The notes under the pieces: generated by a model
Databases searched by the model: none
What the model was told of the DNA's origin: nothing
What the model saw: the letters and a program-made list of their open reading frames with translations, nothing else
Assembly (NCBI GenBank): GCA_024279255.1
Contig: JAJRRT010000056.1
Coordinates: 1-64,000, forward strand
Length of the DNA: 64,000 nt
Direction: 5' to 3'
Origin: Deltaproteobacteria bacterium
Lineage (GTDB): Bacteria > Desulfobacterota > Desulfuromonadia > Desulfuromonadales > Geopsychrobacteraceae
Shown here: one piece after another, positions 24,958 to 33,911 of the stretch
Layout: each line of letters begins with the position of its first letter
How positions within the stretch are numbered: the first letter of the stretch is position 1
Program-made: the position numbers and the translations under genes

Positions 24958-26138
24958 AACTACTGACCAAGTATGAGCAGAAGCTGGTTGACCACGGATT
25001 GTGCGCTTCCGGGACCCCACTGGTCGGTGGGGTTAATGATGCAGTGATCTGGAACCGCGAAGATCCCTTGAGCGAAGAGTTGGAAAAGATCATCGCCGGT
25101 CTGAATATCAACAGCCTGATCTTTGCCCGTCCGGTGGAGCCGTTTTGCAGTATCCTGAATTATCTCGCCCGTCACAGCGATACCGAGTTTGTCCCTGAAG
25201 ATACCGAGACTCGTACTTTTCTTCATTCAATCCCGGTGGCGCGATCATTGACTGCGACAGAGATCATTCCGTTGCTGCAGAAGCGCAAAGGTTGTGTCGT
25301 TGCGGAGTATGGAATCATCAGCTTCGGGACTGTCAGCCTGGAACAGGCCTTTGTCGTCTTCAGTTCGATTATCTTCTCCGCCTTTGTAAAGTTCTTTGTG
25401 GATTATGCTTATGCCCAGCAGGCCGGTGCGCCGGATCCAGACGCTGAAAAGATGTTGCCTGAGGTGCTGGCAGCCTATGATCAGTTTTTGCCGGATGATG
25501 TTGAGGTAGAGCTGATCACGGGGGATTTTTTAAATTCTGACGATATTGTCCGGGCGATGATTCAGGCCGGGCAGGCAACGGTGAATGCGCGGATGGTCGA
25601 TTCATTTTTCGGCAACATTTCATACTTTGCCAATGACACAGTTTATATCAGTCAGACCGGTTCCTCGATGGATGAACTCGAAAGCTGTATCGATGCTTGT
25701 CCCCTCGATGATTCCGCCTGTACCGGCATCACCGCGTCGAGCGAACTGCTGGCGCATCGGGATATCTATCTGGGAGGAAGCAATCTGGCAATCCTCCATG
25801 GCCATCCGAAATTCAGCGTGATTATGTCGATGCTCTGTTTTGAAACAGACTGTAAGAACCGCGGAAAATGTCATATCAAATGTGATAAGCCGCGTTTTGT
25901 CGATGATATACCGGTGATCCCCGGCGAGGTCGGTTCCGGACCGCGAGGGCTCAGCAATACTCTTCCCCCCGCAGTTCAAGGACGTCGCGGCGCCATCGTA
26001 TATGGGCACGGGGTCTTTACCGTCGGCCAAAAAGACTTCAGGGATGCTTATGCAAGTCTGGCAGAGATTGAAGCCCTGTGTCGGAATACCTACCTGAAGA
26101 TTATCTCTACCGGTACTGAAATCTCATCTCAACGTTGA
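24951..26138 (+). CDS. class II aldolase/adducin-type protein with a duplicated half-domain
   Basis: A 395-residue protein. The C-terminal part is a class II (zinc) aldolase domain: NISYFANDTVYISQTGSSMDEL, then ASSELLAHRDIY (Glu in the SSE position used as catalytic acid/base), LHGHPKF (two zinc His) and GHGVFTVG (third His). The N-terminal 170 residues hold a degenerate repeat of the second half of the same fold (LLQKRKGCVVAEYGIISFG and LEQAFVVFSS) without the zinc His pair. The family splits or forms C-C bonds next to a carbonyl or, in decarboxylases, removes CO2. The four-base overlap ATGTTGA with the AOR gene suggests that they act in sequence, for example retro-aldol release of an aldehyde then oxidation. 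Confidence 0.75.
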   Translation: MLKLLTKYEQKLVDHGLCASGTPLVGGVNDAVIWNREDPLSEELEKIIAGLNINSLIFARPVEPFCSILNYLARHSDTEFVPEDTETRTFLHSIPVARSLTATEIIPLLQKRKGCVVAEYGIISFGTVSLEQAFVVFSSIIFSAFVKFFVDYAYAQQAGAPDPDAEKMLPEVLAAYDQFLPDDVEVELITGDFLNSDDIVRAMIQAGQATVNARMVDSFFGNISYFANDTVYISQTGSSMDELESCIDACPLDDSACTGITASSELLAHRDIYLGGSNLAILHGHPKFSVIMSMLCFETDCKNRGKCHIKCDKPRFVDDIPVIPGEVGSGPRGLSNTLPPAVQGRRGAIVYGHGVFTVGQKDFRDAYASLAEIEALCRNTYLKIISTGTEISSQR

Positions 26139-26323
26139 TCTTGGAGAAGGCAAAGGGAGTTGTTTTTAGTTGACTCCTAATCTGGTATTGATGTACTTCT
26201 TTACTGTAAATTCAGATTTAATCCCTTCAGGTCAAAAGAAACTGGAGGCGTTTTTAGAAAATCCGCGCGTATTTTTGGATCGTAGACTGCACATTAAATA
26301 TCCGACTAAGGCAGGGATGTCCA

Positions 26324-26752
26324 ATGATTGCTCGAAAAGTACTGGTTCCCCTCGATAGCTCGCCAATCTCAATCCAAACCACAAAGCAACTGATCGTCTT
26401 TAAGGAGCACTTCTCTCGTCCTCTGACCCTGCTTCATGTTCTGGATCTTGGCCGACTCTCCACACTTGGTTTTCCTGAACTCTCTTACCGCCAGTTTGAA
26501 GAACGGGCCAGGGGCGAGGCCAGAAAATTCCTTGAAGAGCAGCAGGCTTTGTTTGCTGACGCGGGGATAGAGACTGAGACCCGTTTAGAAGAGGGGCTTG
26601 CCCGCGAAACCATCTGTACTTTGGCCGACAGTGGAGAATTTGACCTGCTTGTGGTTGGTAAAACGACTGACGGTGACTTGCGAAAACTTCTTTTCGGGCA
26701 GGTTGCCGATTACATTGTTCACCATACGAAATGCCCGGTCCTGATTGTTTAA
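26324..26752 (+). CDS. universal stress protein (UspA family)
   Basis: A 142-residue UspA-fold protein starting MIARKVLVPLDSSPISIQTTK. The ATP-binding C-terminal motif usually reads G-2x-G-9x-G(S/T); here VVGKTTDGDLRKLLFGQVAD shows an altered but recognisable form, followed by CPVLIV. It is probably a stress or metabolite-state protein. The gene stands between the aldolase and the acyl-CoA dehydrogenase (22 bp before the latter), which is a placement seen for Usp genes in aromatic degradation islands. The 185 bp upstream hold no clear promoter. Confidence 0.88.
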   Translation: MIARKVLVPLDSSPISIQTTKQLIVFKEHFSRPLTLLHVLDLGRLSTLGFPELSYRQFEERARGEARKFLEEQQALFADAGIETETRLEEGLARETICTLADSGEFDLLVVGKTTDGDLRKLLFGQVADYIVHHTKCPVLIV

Positions 26753-26773
26753 AGTCATTCGTTTGAAGGCGCT

Positions 26774-28510
26774 ATGAGTGAAAAAAATCTGCTAAAGGGT
26801 GGAGAGTTTCTTCTGAGCGCTGCGCGTGGGGCTTCTCTGTTTACGCCGGAAGACTTCTCTTCTGAGCAGCGTCAGATTGCTGAAACCACTGAAAGCTTTG
26901 TCAACAATGAGATATTTCCTGACCTGGAGTTGATTGAGGAGCAGGACTTCACGCTCATGGTCAAAAAGCTGCGCAGCTGCGCTGACCTGGGCTTGTTTCT
27001 GGTTGATATTCCAGAGGACTGTGGCGGGCTGGAGCTCGATAAGGTGACCAGCATGTTGGTCGCGGAGAAGATCGGACCGACCGGCTCTTTTGCCATCACT
27101 TTTAGCGGTCAGACCGGAATCGGCTCCCTGCCATTGGTCTATTACGGTACCGCAGAGCAGAAGCACAAGTATCTTGACAGGCTGACCTGTGGCGAATGGA
27201 TCGGTGCCTATTGTTTGACCGAACCGGATTGCGGCAGTGATCCCTTAAGCGCCAAAACCACCGCAACCCTTTCAGCGGATGGTTCCAGTTATCTACTCAA
27301 TGGTGTCAAACAGTTCATCACCAACGCCGCTTTTGCCGACCTGTTTACCGTCTTTGCCAAGGTCGACGGCCAGCACTTTTCGGCCTTTCTGGTTGAGCGG
27401 AGCATGGTCGGTCTCTCCGTTGGCAATGAAGAGAAAAAGATGGGGCTCAAGGGGACTTCAACCGCCCAGGTGATTCTGGAGAATGTCTGCGTTCCCAGTG
27501 AAAATCTGCTCGGTGAAGTCGGCAAGGGGCACAAGATTGCTTTCAATGTCCTCAATATCGGCCGTCTGAAACTCTCCGCAACGGTTGTTGGCGCGGCCAA
27601 GGCTGCATTTGCCGAGGCAGCAACTTATGCAGATGAGCGCAAGCAGTTTGGGCAACCCCTGGCGAGTTTCGGGGCCATCCGCGAAAAATTGGCTGATATG
27701 ACGGGGAATCTGTTTGCCGCCGAATCGCTACTCTATCGGATCGCCGGGATGCTGGATGCACGGATCGCGACCCTTGACAGAACCAGCGCTGATTACTACG
27801 AGCAGTATCAGGGGGCGATCGAGGAATATGCCGGAGAGTGCGCCATCGCCAAGGTTTTCTGTAGCAACAGCCTGGCCATGGTGGCTGATGAAGCACTACA
27901 GATCCATGGGGGCTATGGCTATATCAAAGAGTATCCGGTTGAACGCTATTACCGGGATGAAAGGGTTAACCGGATCTTCGAGGGGACCAATGAAATCAAT
28001 CGGCTGTTGATATCGACACTGCTGTTGCGTCGCGCCGACAAAGGGGCTATCGATCTTTTCGGGGCGGACGGCAGCGAAGAGCCGGATGAGAGCGTTTTAT
28101 TTGCTGCGGAATACAGTCTTCTGGCTCGACAAAAAAAACTATTTTTGATGCTCTTTAAATCTCTGTCTGAGCGGCGCTCTGAACAAGAAATTCTACTTGC
28201 CCTCGGAGATATGGCGATCGCCATTTTTGCCTTGGAGTCCAGCCTCCTGCGTGGCACGAAGTCCAGGGGCAGCGCATCTGAGTCAAAAAAATCATTACTG
28301 GAATTGGTTGTTCGAGTGGCCGCCTTTGAAGTTACCAGCTGCTTTCAACAGTCCGCCCGCCGCGCCGCCGCTTACGGAATTGATGGTGAGGAGTTCAGGA
28401 CTGTGCAGGGAATGTTGGCCGAAATCAGCGCCTATCCGGTTAGTGATCTGCTTGAGGCCAAGCGACAACTCGCTACAGCTGCAGGCGAAGCAGGGGGTTA
28501 TCCATTTTGA
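26774..28510 (+). CDS. acyl-CoA dehydrogenase with C-terminal extension
   Basis: A 578-residue FAD enzyme that makes an alpha,beta-double bond in an acyl-CoA. The three ACAD domains are visible: N-terminal helices, beta domain with YCLTEPDCGSDPLSAKTTA and GVKQFITNA, and C-terminal helical domain with ADERKQFGQPLASFGAIREKLADM and QIHGGYGYIKEYPVERYYRD. The base region RVNRIFEGTNEINR keeps the Glu (FEGTNEI). About 170 extra residues form a VLCAD/ACAD9-like C-terminal domain. SD GAAGGC. It probably acts on the product of the downstream ligase. Confidence 0.88.
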   Translation: MSEKNLLKGGEFLLSAARGASLFTPEDFSSEQRQIAETTESFVNNEIFPDLELIEEQDFTLMVKKLRSCADLGLFLVDIPEDCGGLELDKVTSMLVAEKIGPTGSFAITFSGQTGIGSLPLVYYGTAEQKHKYLDRLTCGEWIGAYCLTEPDCGSDPLSAKTTATLSADGSSYLLNGVKQFITNAAFADLFTVFAKVDGQHFSAFLVERSMVGLSVGNEEKKMGLKGTSTAQVILENVCVPSENLLGEVGKGHKIAFNVLNIGRLKLSATVVGAAKAAFAEAATYADERKQFGQPLASFGAIREKLADMTGNLFAAESLLYRIAGMLDARIATLDRTSADYYEQYQGAIEEYAGECAIAKVFCSNSLAMVADEALQIHGGYGYIKEYPVERYYRDERVNRIFEGTNEINRLLISTLLLRRADKGAIDLFGADGSEEPDESVLFAAEYSLLARQKKLFLMLFKSLSERRSEQEILLALGDMAIAIFALESSLLRGTKSRGSASESKKSLLELVVRVAAFEVTSCFQQSARRAAAYGIDGEEFRTVQGMLAEISAYPVSDLLEAKRQLATAAGEAGGYPF

Positions 28511-28548
28511 GTTAAGTGTCATTTTTGTTTGTTGTCAGGAGTTAAATC

Positions 28549-30393
28549 ATGAGCTTCGCCGAATTCGCCGCACTCGATTTTGCCCCACCCCTTGTTTCAA
28601 TTGAAGGTTCACCTGAAACCGGTTTTATTTTCAGCTCGGCACTCCCTCTGCAGCCTTACCGCGAAAATCTTGGCCAGATGTTGCGCCACTGGGCCGAGCA
28701 AACCCCTGAACAGATGTTTCTCGCAGAGCGCAATGCTGCTGGTGACTGGCGGTGCCTGAATTATGGCGAAGTTAACCGGCAGGCAAACGCCATTGCTCAG
28801 GCCTTACTGACGCGGCGGCTTGGACCTTACCGGCCGGTGATGATCCTCTCCGGCAACTCTGTCGATCATGCCCTCTTGGTGCTCGGCTGTTTTATCGCCG
28901 GTGTGCCGGTGGTGCCGATCTCGGTTCCCTATTCATTGATGAGCAAGGACTACCTCAAGCTGCGCTTCATCTTCGAAGAGGTCTGTCCGGGGCTGATCTT
29001 TGTCGCCGATGCCGATCTGTTCGCCGCGCCTCTCGCCAGCCTCGATCTCGCCGGGGTTGAGGTTCTGGTCGGCCGTGGTGAGTTGGCAGATATTCAGACC
29101 ACCCCCTTGATTGATCTGCTCGATACCCCGGTTACCGCAGATGTCGATCAGGCGCTTGCTCGGATCGGAGCGGAAACTGTCGCCAAAATCCTTTATACCT
29201 CAGGCTCGACCGGACAGCCCAAGGGGGTGATCAACACCCACGGAATGCTCTGTGCCAATCAGCAGATGCTCGCCCAGATCTGGCCCTTTACCAACCAGAC
29301 GCCGCCAGTGCTGGTCGACTGGCTCCCTTGGAACCATACCTTCGGTGGCAACCACAATTTTAACCTGGTGCTCAATCAGGGCGGTACCCTATATATCGAT
29401 GGGGGGAAACCAGCCCCGGGGCTGGTGGAACAGACCGTCAAAAATCTGGCCGAGATTTCGCCGACCATCTATTTCAACGTGCCGGTCGGCTATGCCATGT
29501 TGCTGCCGCACCTTGAGCAGGATGAAGCCCTGCGCAACAATTTCTTCAAGAATCTGCAACTGATCTTCTATGCCGGCGCAGCCTTACCGCAAGATCTGTG
29601 GGAGCGTCTGGAGAAGGTTGCCATTCAGGCCACCGGTAAAAAAGTGATCATGACCTCCTCCTGGGGCTCGACCGAAACTTCGCCTCTGGCTACCGCCGCA
29701 CATTTCCCTCTCGAAAAAGCCGGCGTTATCGGTATCCCCTGTCCGGGAGTGTCTTTAAAGATGCTACCGAATGGTGACAACTACGAACTGTGCGTCAAAG
29801 GTCCCAACGTGACCCCGGGTTATTTCCGCCGCCCTGATCTGACTGCCGCTGCATTTGACGCGGATGGTTATTACCTGATCGGCGATGCCGGTCGTTTTGT
29901 TGATCCCGATGACCCGAGCAAGGGGATCTCCTTCGATGGCCGGGTGGCCGAAGACTTCAAACTGACCAGTGGCACCTGGGTGCGGGTCGGCCTGTTACGC
30001 GTGGCAGTATTGGCCGCAGTCGCGCCGGTTCTGCAGTTCGCACTGGTGACCGGCCATGACCGGGAATATGTCGGAATCCTCGCCTGGCCGAATCTGGCGG
30101 CTTGTAAAAGTCTCTGCAAGGAGCTCGCAGAGGATGTTTCTGTGGAAGACCTGCGGCAACAGCCTGAGGTTGAAGCATATCTGCGTCAGGCCCTGACCCA
30201 ATTCAACGCCGAGCAGCAGGGCTCATCAACCCGTATTTCAAGAATTATGTTGATGTCTGAACCGCCGAATAGCGACGCCAACGAGATCACCGATAAAGGT
30301 TATATAAACCAGCGGGCCGCACTGCAGCGGCGGCATGACTTGGTCGAACAGCTCTATGCTGAACCACCCGCTCCTGGTGTGATTGTGCTCTGA
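28549..30393 (+). CDS. AMP-forming acyl-CoA synthetase, feruloyl-CoA synthase-like
   Basis: A 614-residue ANL-superfamily enzyme that joins a carboxylic acid to CoA through an acyl-AMP. The P-loop motif is [20 protein letters not shown]. The substrate pocket region has [19 protein letters not shown], the pattern of feruloyl/hydroxycinnamoyl-CoA synthases, and the hinge-side motif is YLIGDAGRF. The usual catalytic Lys loop near the end is present in the form [10 protein letters not shown] and later [19 protein letters not shown] substrate such as a phenylpropanoid or arylalkanoate is an inference from the family; ring substitution cannot be predicted. Confidence 0.82.
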   Translation: MSFAEFAALDFAPPLVSIEGSPETGFIFSSALPLQPYRENLGQMLRHWAEQTPEQMFLAERNAAGDWRCLNYGEVNRQANAIAQALLTRRLGPYRPVMILSGNSVDHALLVLGCFIAGVPVVPISVPYSLMSKDYLKLRFIFEEVCPGLIFVADADLFAAPLASLDLAGVEVLVGRGELADIQTTPLIDLLDTPVTADVDQALARIGAETVAKILYTSGSTGQPKGVINTHGMLCANQQMLAQIWPFTNQTPPVLVDWLPWNHTFGGNHNFNLVLNQGGTLYIDGGKPAPGLVEQTVKNLAEISPTIYFNVPVGYAMLLPHLEQDEALRNNFFKNLQLIFYAGAALPQDLWERLEKVAIQATGKKVIMTSSWGSTETSPLATAAHFPLEKAGVIGIPCPGVSLKMLPNGDNYELCVKGPNVTPGYFRRPDLTAAAFDADGYYLIGDAGRFVDPDDPSKGISFDGRVAEDFKLTSGTWVRVGLLRVAVLAAVAPVLQFALVTGHDREYVGILAWPNLAACKSLCKELAEDVSVEDLRQQPEVEAYLRQALTQFNAEQQGSSTRISRIMLMSEPPNSDANEITDKGYINQRAALQRRHDLVEQLYAEPPAPGVIVL

Positions 30394-30749
30394 GTGGGGC
30401 CTGCTCAGATTTCACGCAGACCCTTTCAGCGGTTCCAATATGCTACGTGTTACCAGCACGCTACCATTCGTTGAAATTCGAAAGCCGTTTGCTCTGTCTT
30501 GTTCGGCATAGCAGCTGATAACAGACGCTTCGAGGATTTTACAAACACGATCTATTATGGGCCACCTTATTTTGCAATGCCGGTTGATGGCAACCCCCCG
30601 GCAATATAACTGTTTCCTCAATACTTGAGAAGGAATAGCCCTGACGTTTGGAAACAGGAGTTTTTTTAAACTGTGAGCAGGTTTGATAACGGCCCGACCT
30701 GATTTCACATGGTTGGGCCGTTTTGGTATTTATTAATCCTGCTGGTAGC
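30394..30749. other. intergenic region, no supported gene
   Basis: This 356-bp stretch has no conserved coding frame. It contains the terminator at 30688-30724. A T-rich run (aggagttttttt) near 30655 might end a transcript coming from upstream. Confidence 0.6.
30688..30724. terminator. bidirectional terminator
   Basis: AACGGCCCGACC and GGTTGGGCCGTT form a 12-bp stem with one G-T pair around tgatttcacat; TTTTGG follows on the plus strand and the minus strand also has a T run. It separates the acyl-CoA synthetase from the convergent DJ-1 gene. Confidence 0.8.
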
Positions 30750-31427
30750 TCAGGCCAACATATCTAGCAGCGCTCTAGCTGCGGGTTCTGAAGACGCGGG
30801 GTTTTGACCTGTGATCAGCAGGCCATCTGTTACAACATGGGGGTGCCAGTCTGCCTGTTTTGAATATTTCCCACCATTCTGCTTGAGCATATCCTCGACC
30901 AAGAAAGGCACGACCTCGGTCAGGCCGACGGCTGCTTCCTCGCTGTTGGTGAAGCCGGTGACGGTTTTGCCATTTACAACGGAACCGCCGGCTGAGGTCT
31001 TGGGGTGACGCAGCACAGCTGGGGCATGGCAGACTGCTGCGACCGGTTTTCCTGCTGTCAGTAATGCTTCGATCAGACCAATCGATGCGGGATCTTCGGC
31101 GAGGTCCCAAAGCGGACCGTGGCCACCGGGATAAAATACGGCATCAAAATCGGTTGCAGAAATTTCAGCCAGCTTGAGGGTGTTGGCCAGAACTTTTTGG
31201 GCGGCACTGTCGGTCTTGAAGCGCTGCGTGGCTTCTGTCTGGAAATCAGGGAGTTCGCTCTTGGGGTCGAGGGGCGGTTGGCCGCCGAGGGGTGAAGCGA
31301 GAGTGATCTCTGTCCCTGCGTCTTTGAAAACATAGTAGGGAGCAGCAAATTCCTCAAGCCAGAAACCGGTTTTTTCGCCGGTATTGCCGAGTTTGTCATG
31401 TGAGGTCAGGATCATCAATATCTTCAT
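30750..31427 (-). CDS. DJ-1/PfpI (Hsp31-like) type 1 glutamine amidotransferase domain protein
   Basis: A 225-residue protein starting MKILMILTSHDKLGNTGEKTG. The nucleophile elbow is AAVCHAPAVL with the reactive Cys, and the oxyanion segment is FYPGGHGPLWDL. GFWLEEFAAPYYVF near the start (Glu for the Cys-Glu pair) is typical of the Hsp31/YajL-like branch with glyoxalase III or deglycase activity. It probably detoxifies reactive carbonyls. SD AAGGAG. It is transcribed away from the IclR gene, so the 243 bp between them is a divergent control region. Confidence 0.88.
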   Translation of the reverse strand: MKILMILTSHDKLGNTGEKTGFWLEEFAAPYYVFKDAGTEITLASPLGGQPPLDPKSELPDFQTEATQRFKTDSAAQKVLANTLKLAEISATDFDAVFYPGGHGPLWDLAEDPASIGLIEALLTAGKPVAAVCHAPAVLRHPKTSAGGSVVNGKTVTGFTNSEEAAVGLTEVVPFLVEDMLKQNGGKYSKQADWHPHVVTDGLLITGQNPASSEPAARALLDMLA

Positions 31428-31551
31428 CTCAACTCCTTTTATTTGTGCCTGGATGAATCGTCCGTGAAGCGAATACCCAGTTTATCAGGGTTCTGATATC
31501 GAGGTCAGTTGTTGTCGATTCGTGGGGCGGCGTGAAAAATAAATCATCTTT

Positions 31552-31576
31552 TCGAATTCCGTTCTACGGAATTCGA
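31552..31576. promoter_or_regulatory. 25-bp palindromic operator, likely for the IclR regulator
   Basis: TCGAATTCCGT and ACGGAATTCGA are exact complements separated by three bases. Such a TTCCGN(3-5)CGGAA-type palindrome is the usual kind of site for IclR-family regulators. It lies 13 bp upstream of the -35 box at 31590, a position that suits activation, and 125 bp from the divergent DJ-1 gene. Confidence 0.6.
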
Positions 31577-31589
31577 TTCCAGAAAAAGC

Positions 31590-31619
31590 TTGACAGAGAG
31601 TTCGTCACCCCGATATAAA
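31590..31619 (+). promoter_or_regulatory. sigma-70-type promoter of the iclR-gdh-gcd unit
   Basis: A perfect -35 TTGACA (31590-31595) and a -10 TATAAA (31614-31619) are separated by 18 bp. The start codon of the IclR gene is 52 bp beyond the -10 box. Confidence 0.7.
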
Positions 31620-31670
31620 TATGTTCAGTTTGAAATATGAAATCGAGCGTTCAGCGAGGACTCGCAAAGC

Positions 31671-32456
31671 ATGGGTATGGAAAACGAAACAATCGTTAAC
31701 GACAAGGACCCCCAAGTCATCACCGCTCTGGCACGCGGATTAAATGTGCTGCGTTGTTTTCGTCAAGGTGACCGTTTCCTGGGGAATCAGGAGATCGCCG
31801 AACGCACCGGCTTGCCGAAAGCGACCGTCTCCCGCTTGACTCAGACTCTGACCGTTCTCGGCTACCTGAATCGCTCCAAACGTTTCAATCAGTACAGCCT
31901 GGGGGCTGCGGTCCTCTCTCTGGGCTATTCAATGCTCGGCAACATGGACATCCTTAAATCCGCTCGACCGCTGATGCAGGAGCTGGCTGATAATGCCGAA
32001 GCTTCCGTCTCGTTGGCGGCCCGTGATGGTCTGCACATGGTCTACCTCGAAAACTGCGTGGCTAGCGCCAACATGATCGCCCTGCGTATCGACGTCGGTG
32101 CCCGCACCCGTATTGCCAATACGGCGATGGGTCGTGCTTTGCTGTGCGGATTGCCTGAGGATGAACGCGATGTGCTCATCGCTCAGATTCGCAAGGCGAC
32201 ACCGAAAGGGGAGTGGGCGCAGATCAAGGCGGGAATCGAGCAGGGTGCGATTGACTATCGGAAGAGAGGATTCTGCTTTTCATTGGGCGATTGGCGCGAG
32301 AATGTGAACTCTATCGCCGTTCCTCTCACCTATGCGGATGGCTCAGTCCAGGCACTTAATTGTGGGGGGCCATCCTGGCAACTCAGCGTAGAAAAGCTTG
32401 AGAATGAGATTGGTCCGCGGTTGGTTGAAATCGGCCAGCGGCTCGAAAGTTTTTAG
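31671..32456 (+). CDS. IclR-family transcriptional regulator
   Basis: A 261-residue regulator. The N-terminal winged helix-turn-helix is ALARGLNVLRCF followed by NQEIAERTGLPKATVSRLTQTLTVLGYL. The effector domain begins after the linker helix (SARPLMQELADNAEASVSLA) and contains GARTRIANTAMGRALLCG and RKRGFCFSLGDW, as in regulators of aromatic and dicarboxylate pathways. It stands 44 bp upstream of the glutaryl-CoA dehydrogenase gene, so it probably controls that unit, with a pathway CoA thioester or acid as effector. A second in-frame ATG lies at 31677. Confidence 0.92.
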   Translation: MGMENETIVNDKDPQVITALARGLNVLRCFRQGDRFLGNQEIAERTGLPKATVSRLTQTLTVLGYLNRSKRFNQYSLGAAVLSLGYSMLGNMDILKSARPLMQELADNAEASVSLAARDGLHMVYLENCVASANMIALRIDVGARTRIANTAMGRALLCGLPEDERDVLIAQIRKATPKGEWAQIKAGIEQGAIDYRKRGFCFSLGDWRENVNSIAVPLTYADGSVQALNCGGPSWQLSVEKLENEIGPRLVEIGQRLESF

Positions 32457-32500
32457 AGATACAACACCCGATTTACACATACTTGAATGGAGGTAAGCAG

Positions 32501-33658
32501 ATGAATTTTGGATTAACCGATGAACAGAAAATGATGCAGGACATGGCCAGGGATTTCGCGACCAAGGAGATCCTTCCCACCCTCAATGAAGACGAGGCGA
32601 ATCACCGCTTCCGCCCCGAACTCGTCAAGCAGATGGCCGATCTCGGCTTTTTCGGTTGTGCTTTGCCTGAAGAGTACGGCGGCAACGGCTGCGGTTTTCT
32701 CGAGTCAGTCATCATCGCCGAACAGCTCGCCATTGTCAGCGGATCTTCGCGTCTGCCACTTAATATGCAAAACATTGGTCCGGCCTGTACCGTCAACAAA
32801 TATGGCACCGAGGAACAGAAGCAGAATTTCATTCCCAAGTGGGTCAGTGCCGAGTATTTAGGTTTTTTCGCCATCACCGAGCCCAACTCCGGGTCTGACG
32901 TCGTCAGCATGGGGACCACCGCGATCGACCGTGGTACTCATTGGGAGCTTAACGGTCAGAAGATGTGGATCTCCAACGCTCATCTCGGCGATTACGGCCT
33001 GGTCTACGCCATGACCGACAAGGGTAAGAAATACAAGGGGATGACCTGCTTCATCGTCAACCTCAAAGAGAACGAGGGGATCGTCACCGCCCCGATCGAG
33101 ACCAAGCTCGGCCTGCATTGCGCTCCGACCGGCGAGATCGCCTTCGACAAGGCTAAGATTCCCAAGGACTCGATCCTGGGAGAGGTTGGCCAGGGCTTCG
33201 AAATCTGCATGTGGCAGCTCAATAACACCCGGATCAGTTGTTCGGCCGGTGCCCTCGGCATCGCAGGCGGAGCCATCGCTGCGGCGATCGACTACGCCAA
33301 TGAGCGCACCCAGTTCGGCAAGAAGATCGGCTCCTACCAGATGATCCAGGCCCAGATCGCCGAAATGGTCGCCGAGCACGAAGCTGCCCAGCTGCTGGTC
33401 TATCGCGCCGCCTGGCTCAAGGATCAAGGGCTCCCCAATCAACACCAGACCTCGATGGCCAAGCTCTTCGCCTCTGAGGCAGCGGTCCACGCGGCCAACG
33501 AAACCATGAAGATCTTCGGTAGCTACGGCTACTCCACCGAGTACCCTGCAGAACGTTTTCTGCGTGATTCCCATTCGCTGAGAGTTGTCGAGGGGACCAG
33601 TAATATTCAGAAAATGATTATTGCCGGGATCTCGATGGGCGATGTAGCCAACCGTTAA
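32501..33658 (+). CDS. acyl-CoA dehydrogenase, probable non-decarboxylating glutaryl-CoA dehydrogenase
   Basis: A 385-residue FAD enzyme. Standard ACAD motifs are FFAITEPNSGSDVVSM, GQKMWISNA and DYANERTQFGKKIGSYQMIQ. The general base Glu is Glu364 in RVVEGTSNIQK, and Arg84 (SGSSRLPLN) matches the Arg that binds the second carboxylate in glutaryl-CoA dehydrogenase. The Tyr that precedes the base in decarboxylating enzymes (YEGTHD in human GCDH) is Val363 here. That Tyr-to-Val change is the reported mark of the Desulfococcus enzyme, which stops at glutaconyl-CoA. It is followed directly by glutaconyl-CoA decarboxylase genes. Start ATG 32501 has SD GGAGG. Confidence 0.8.
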   Translation: MNFGLTDEQKMMQDMARDFATKEILPTLNEDEANHRFRPELVKQMADLGFFGCALPEEYGGNGCGFLESVIIAEQLAIVSGSSRLPLNMQNIGPACTVNKYGTEEQKQNFIPKWVSAEYLGFFAITEPNSGSDVVSMGTTAIDRGTHWELNGQKMWISNAHLGDYGLVYAMTDKGKKYKGMTCFIVNLKENEGIVTAPIETKLGLHCAPTGEIAFDKAKIPKDSILGEVGQGFEICMWQLNNTRISCSAGALGIAGGAIAAAIDYANERTQFGKKIGSYQMIQAQIAEMVAEHEAAQLLVYRAAWLKDQGLPNQHQTSMAKLFASEAAVHAANETMKIFGSYGYSTEYPAERFLRDSHSLRVVEGTSNIQKMIIAGISMGDVANR

Positions 33659-33714
33659 CCAGGGTCTTCCACGCATAGATTCAACTGAGTATTGCTACGA
33701 AAGAGGTGGGTAAC

Positions 33715-33900
33715 ATGACAGATTGGTCCAAAGTTTTAGAAGTCTTCGGCAGCGGCATCATCGGTGTCTTTATGGTCATGTTTCTATTACAGATTCTGAC
33801 GCAACTCAGTACCAGAGTGATCGACTTTGTCGAGAACATGGGTAAGGACAACGCTGTGGTGCAGGCTCAGCAAAAGGCTGTTGCCAAAGAGAAAGCCTAA
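33715..33900 (+). CDS. small membrane subunit of Na+-pumping decarboxylase (OadG/GcdD-like)
   Basis: A 61-residue protein starting MTDWSKVLEVFGSGIIGVFM with one transmembrane helix (GIIGVFMVMFLLQILTQL) and a charged, Ala/Lys/Gln-rich C-terminus (AQQKAVAKEKA). Single-span subunits of this kind assemble the carboxyltransferase with the beta subunit in Na+-transporting decarboxylases. It lies 11 bp before the beta subunit gene. SD GAGGTGG. Too short for a sure family call, but the position is decisive. Confidence 0.7.
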   Translation: MTDWSKVLEVFGSGIIGVFMVMFLLQILTQLSTRVIDFVENMGKDNAVVQAQQKAVAKEKA

Positions 33901-33911
33901 GGAGATTCAGT

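Noticed and set aside
26170-26358. 62-codon frame before the Usp gene
   Set aside because: It overlaps the start of usp in another frame and has no features of a real protein.
30412-30708. 98-codon minus-strand frame in the gap after the acyl-CoA synthetase
   Set aside because: No SD or recognisable motif, and it runs into a terminator hairpin.
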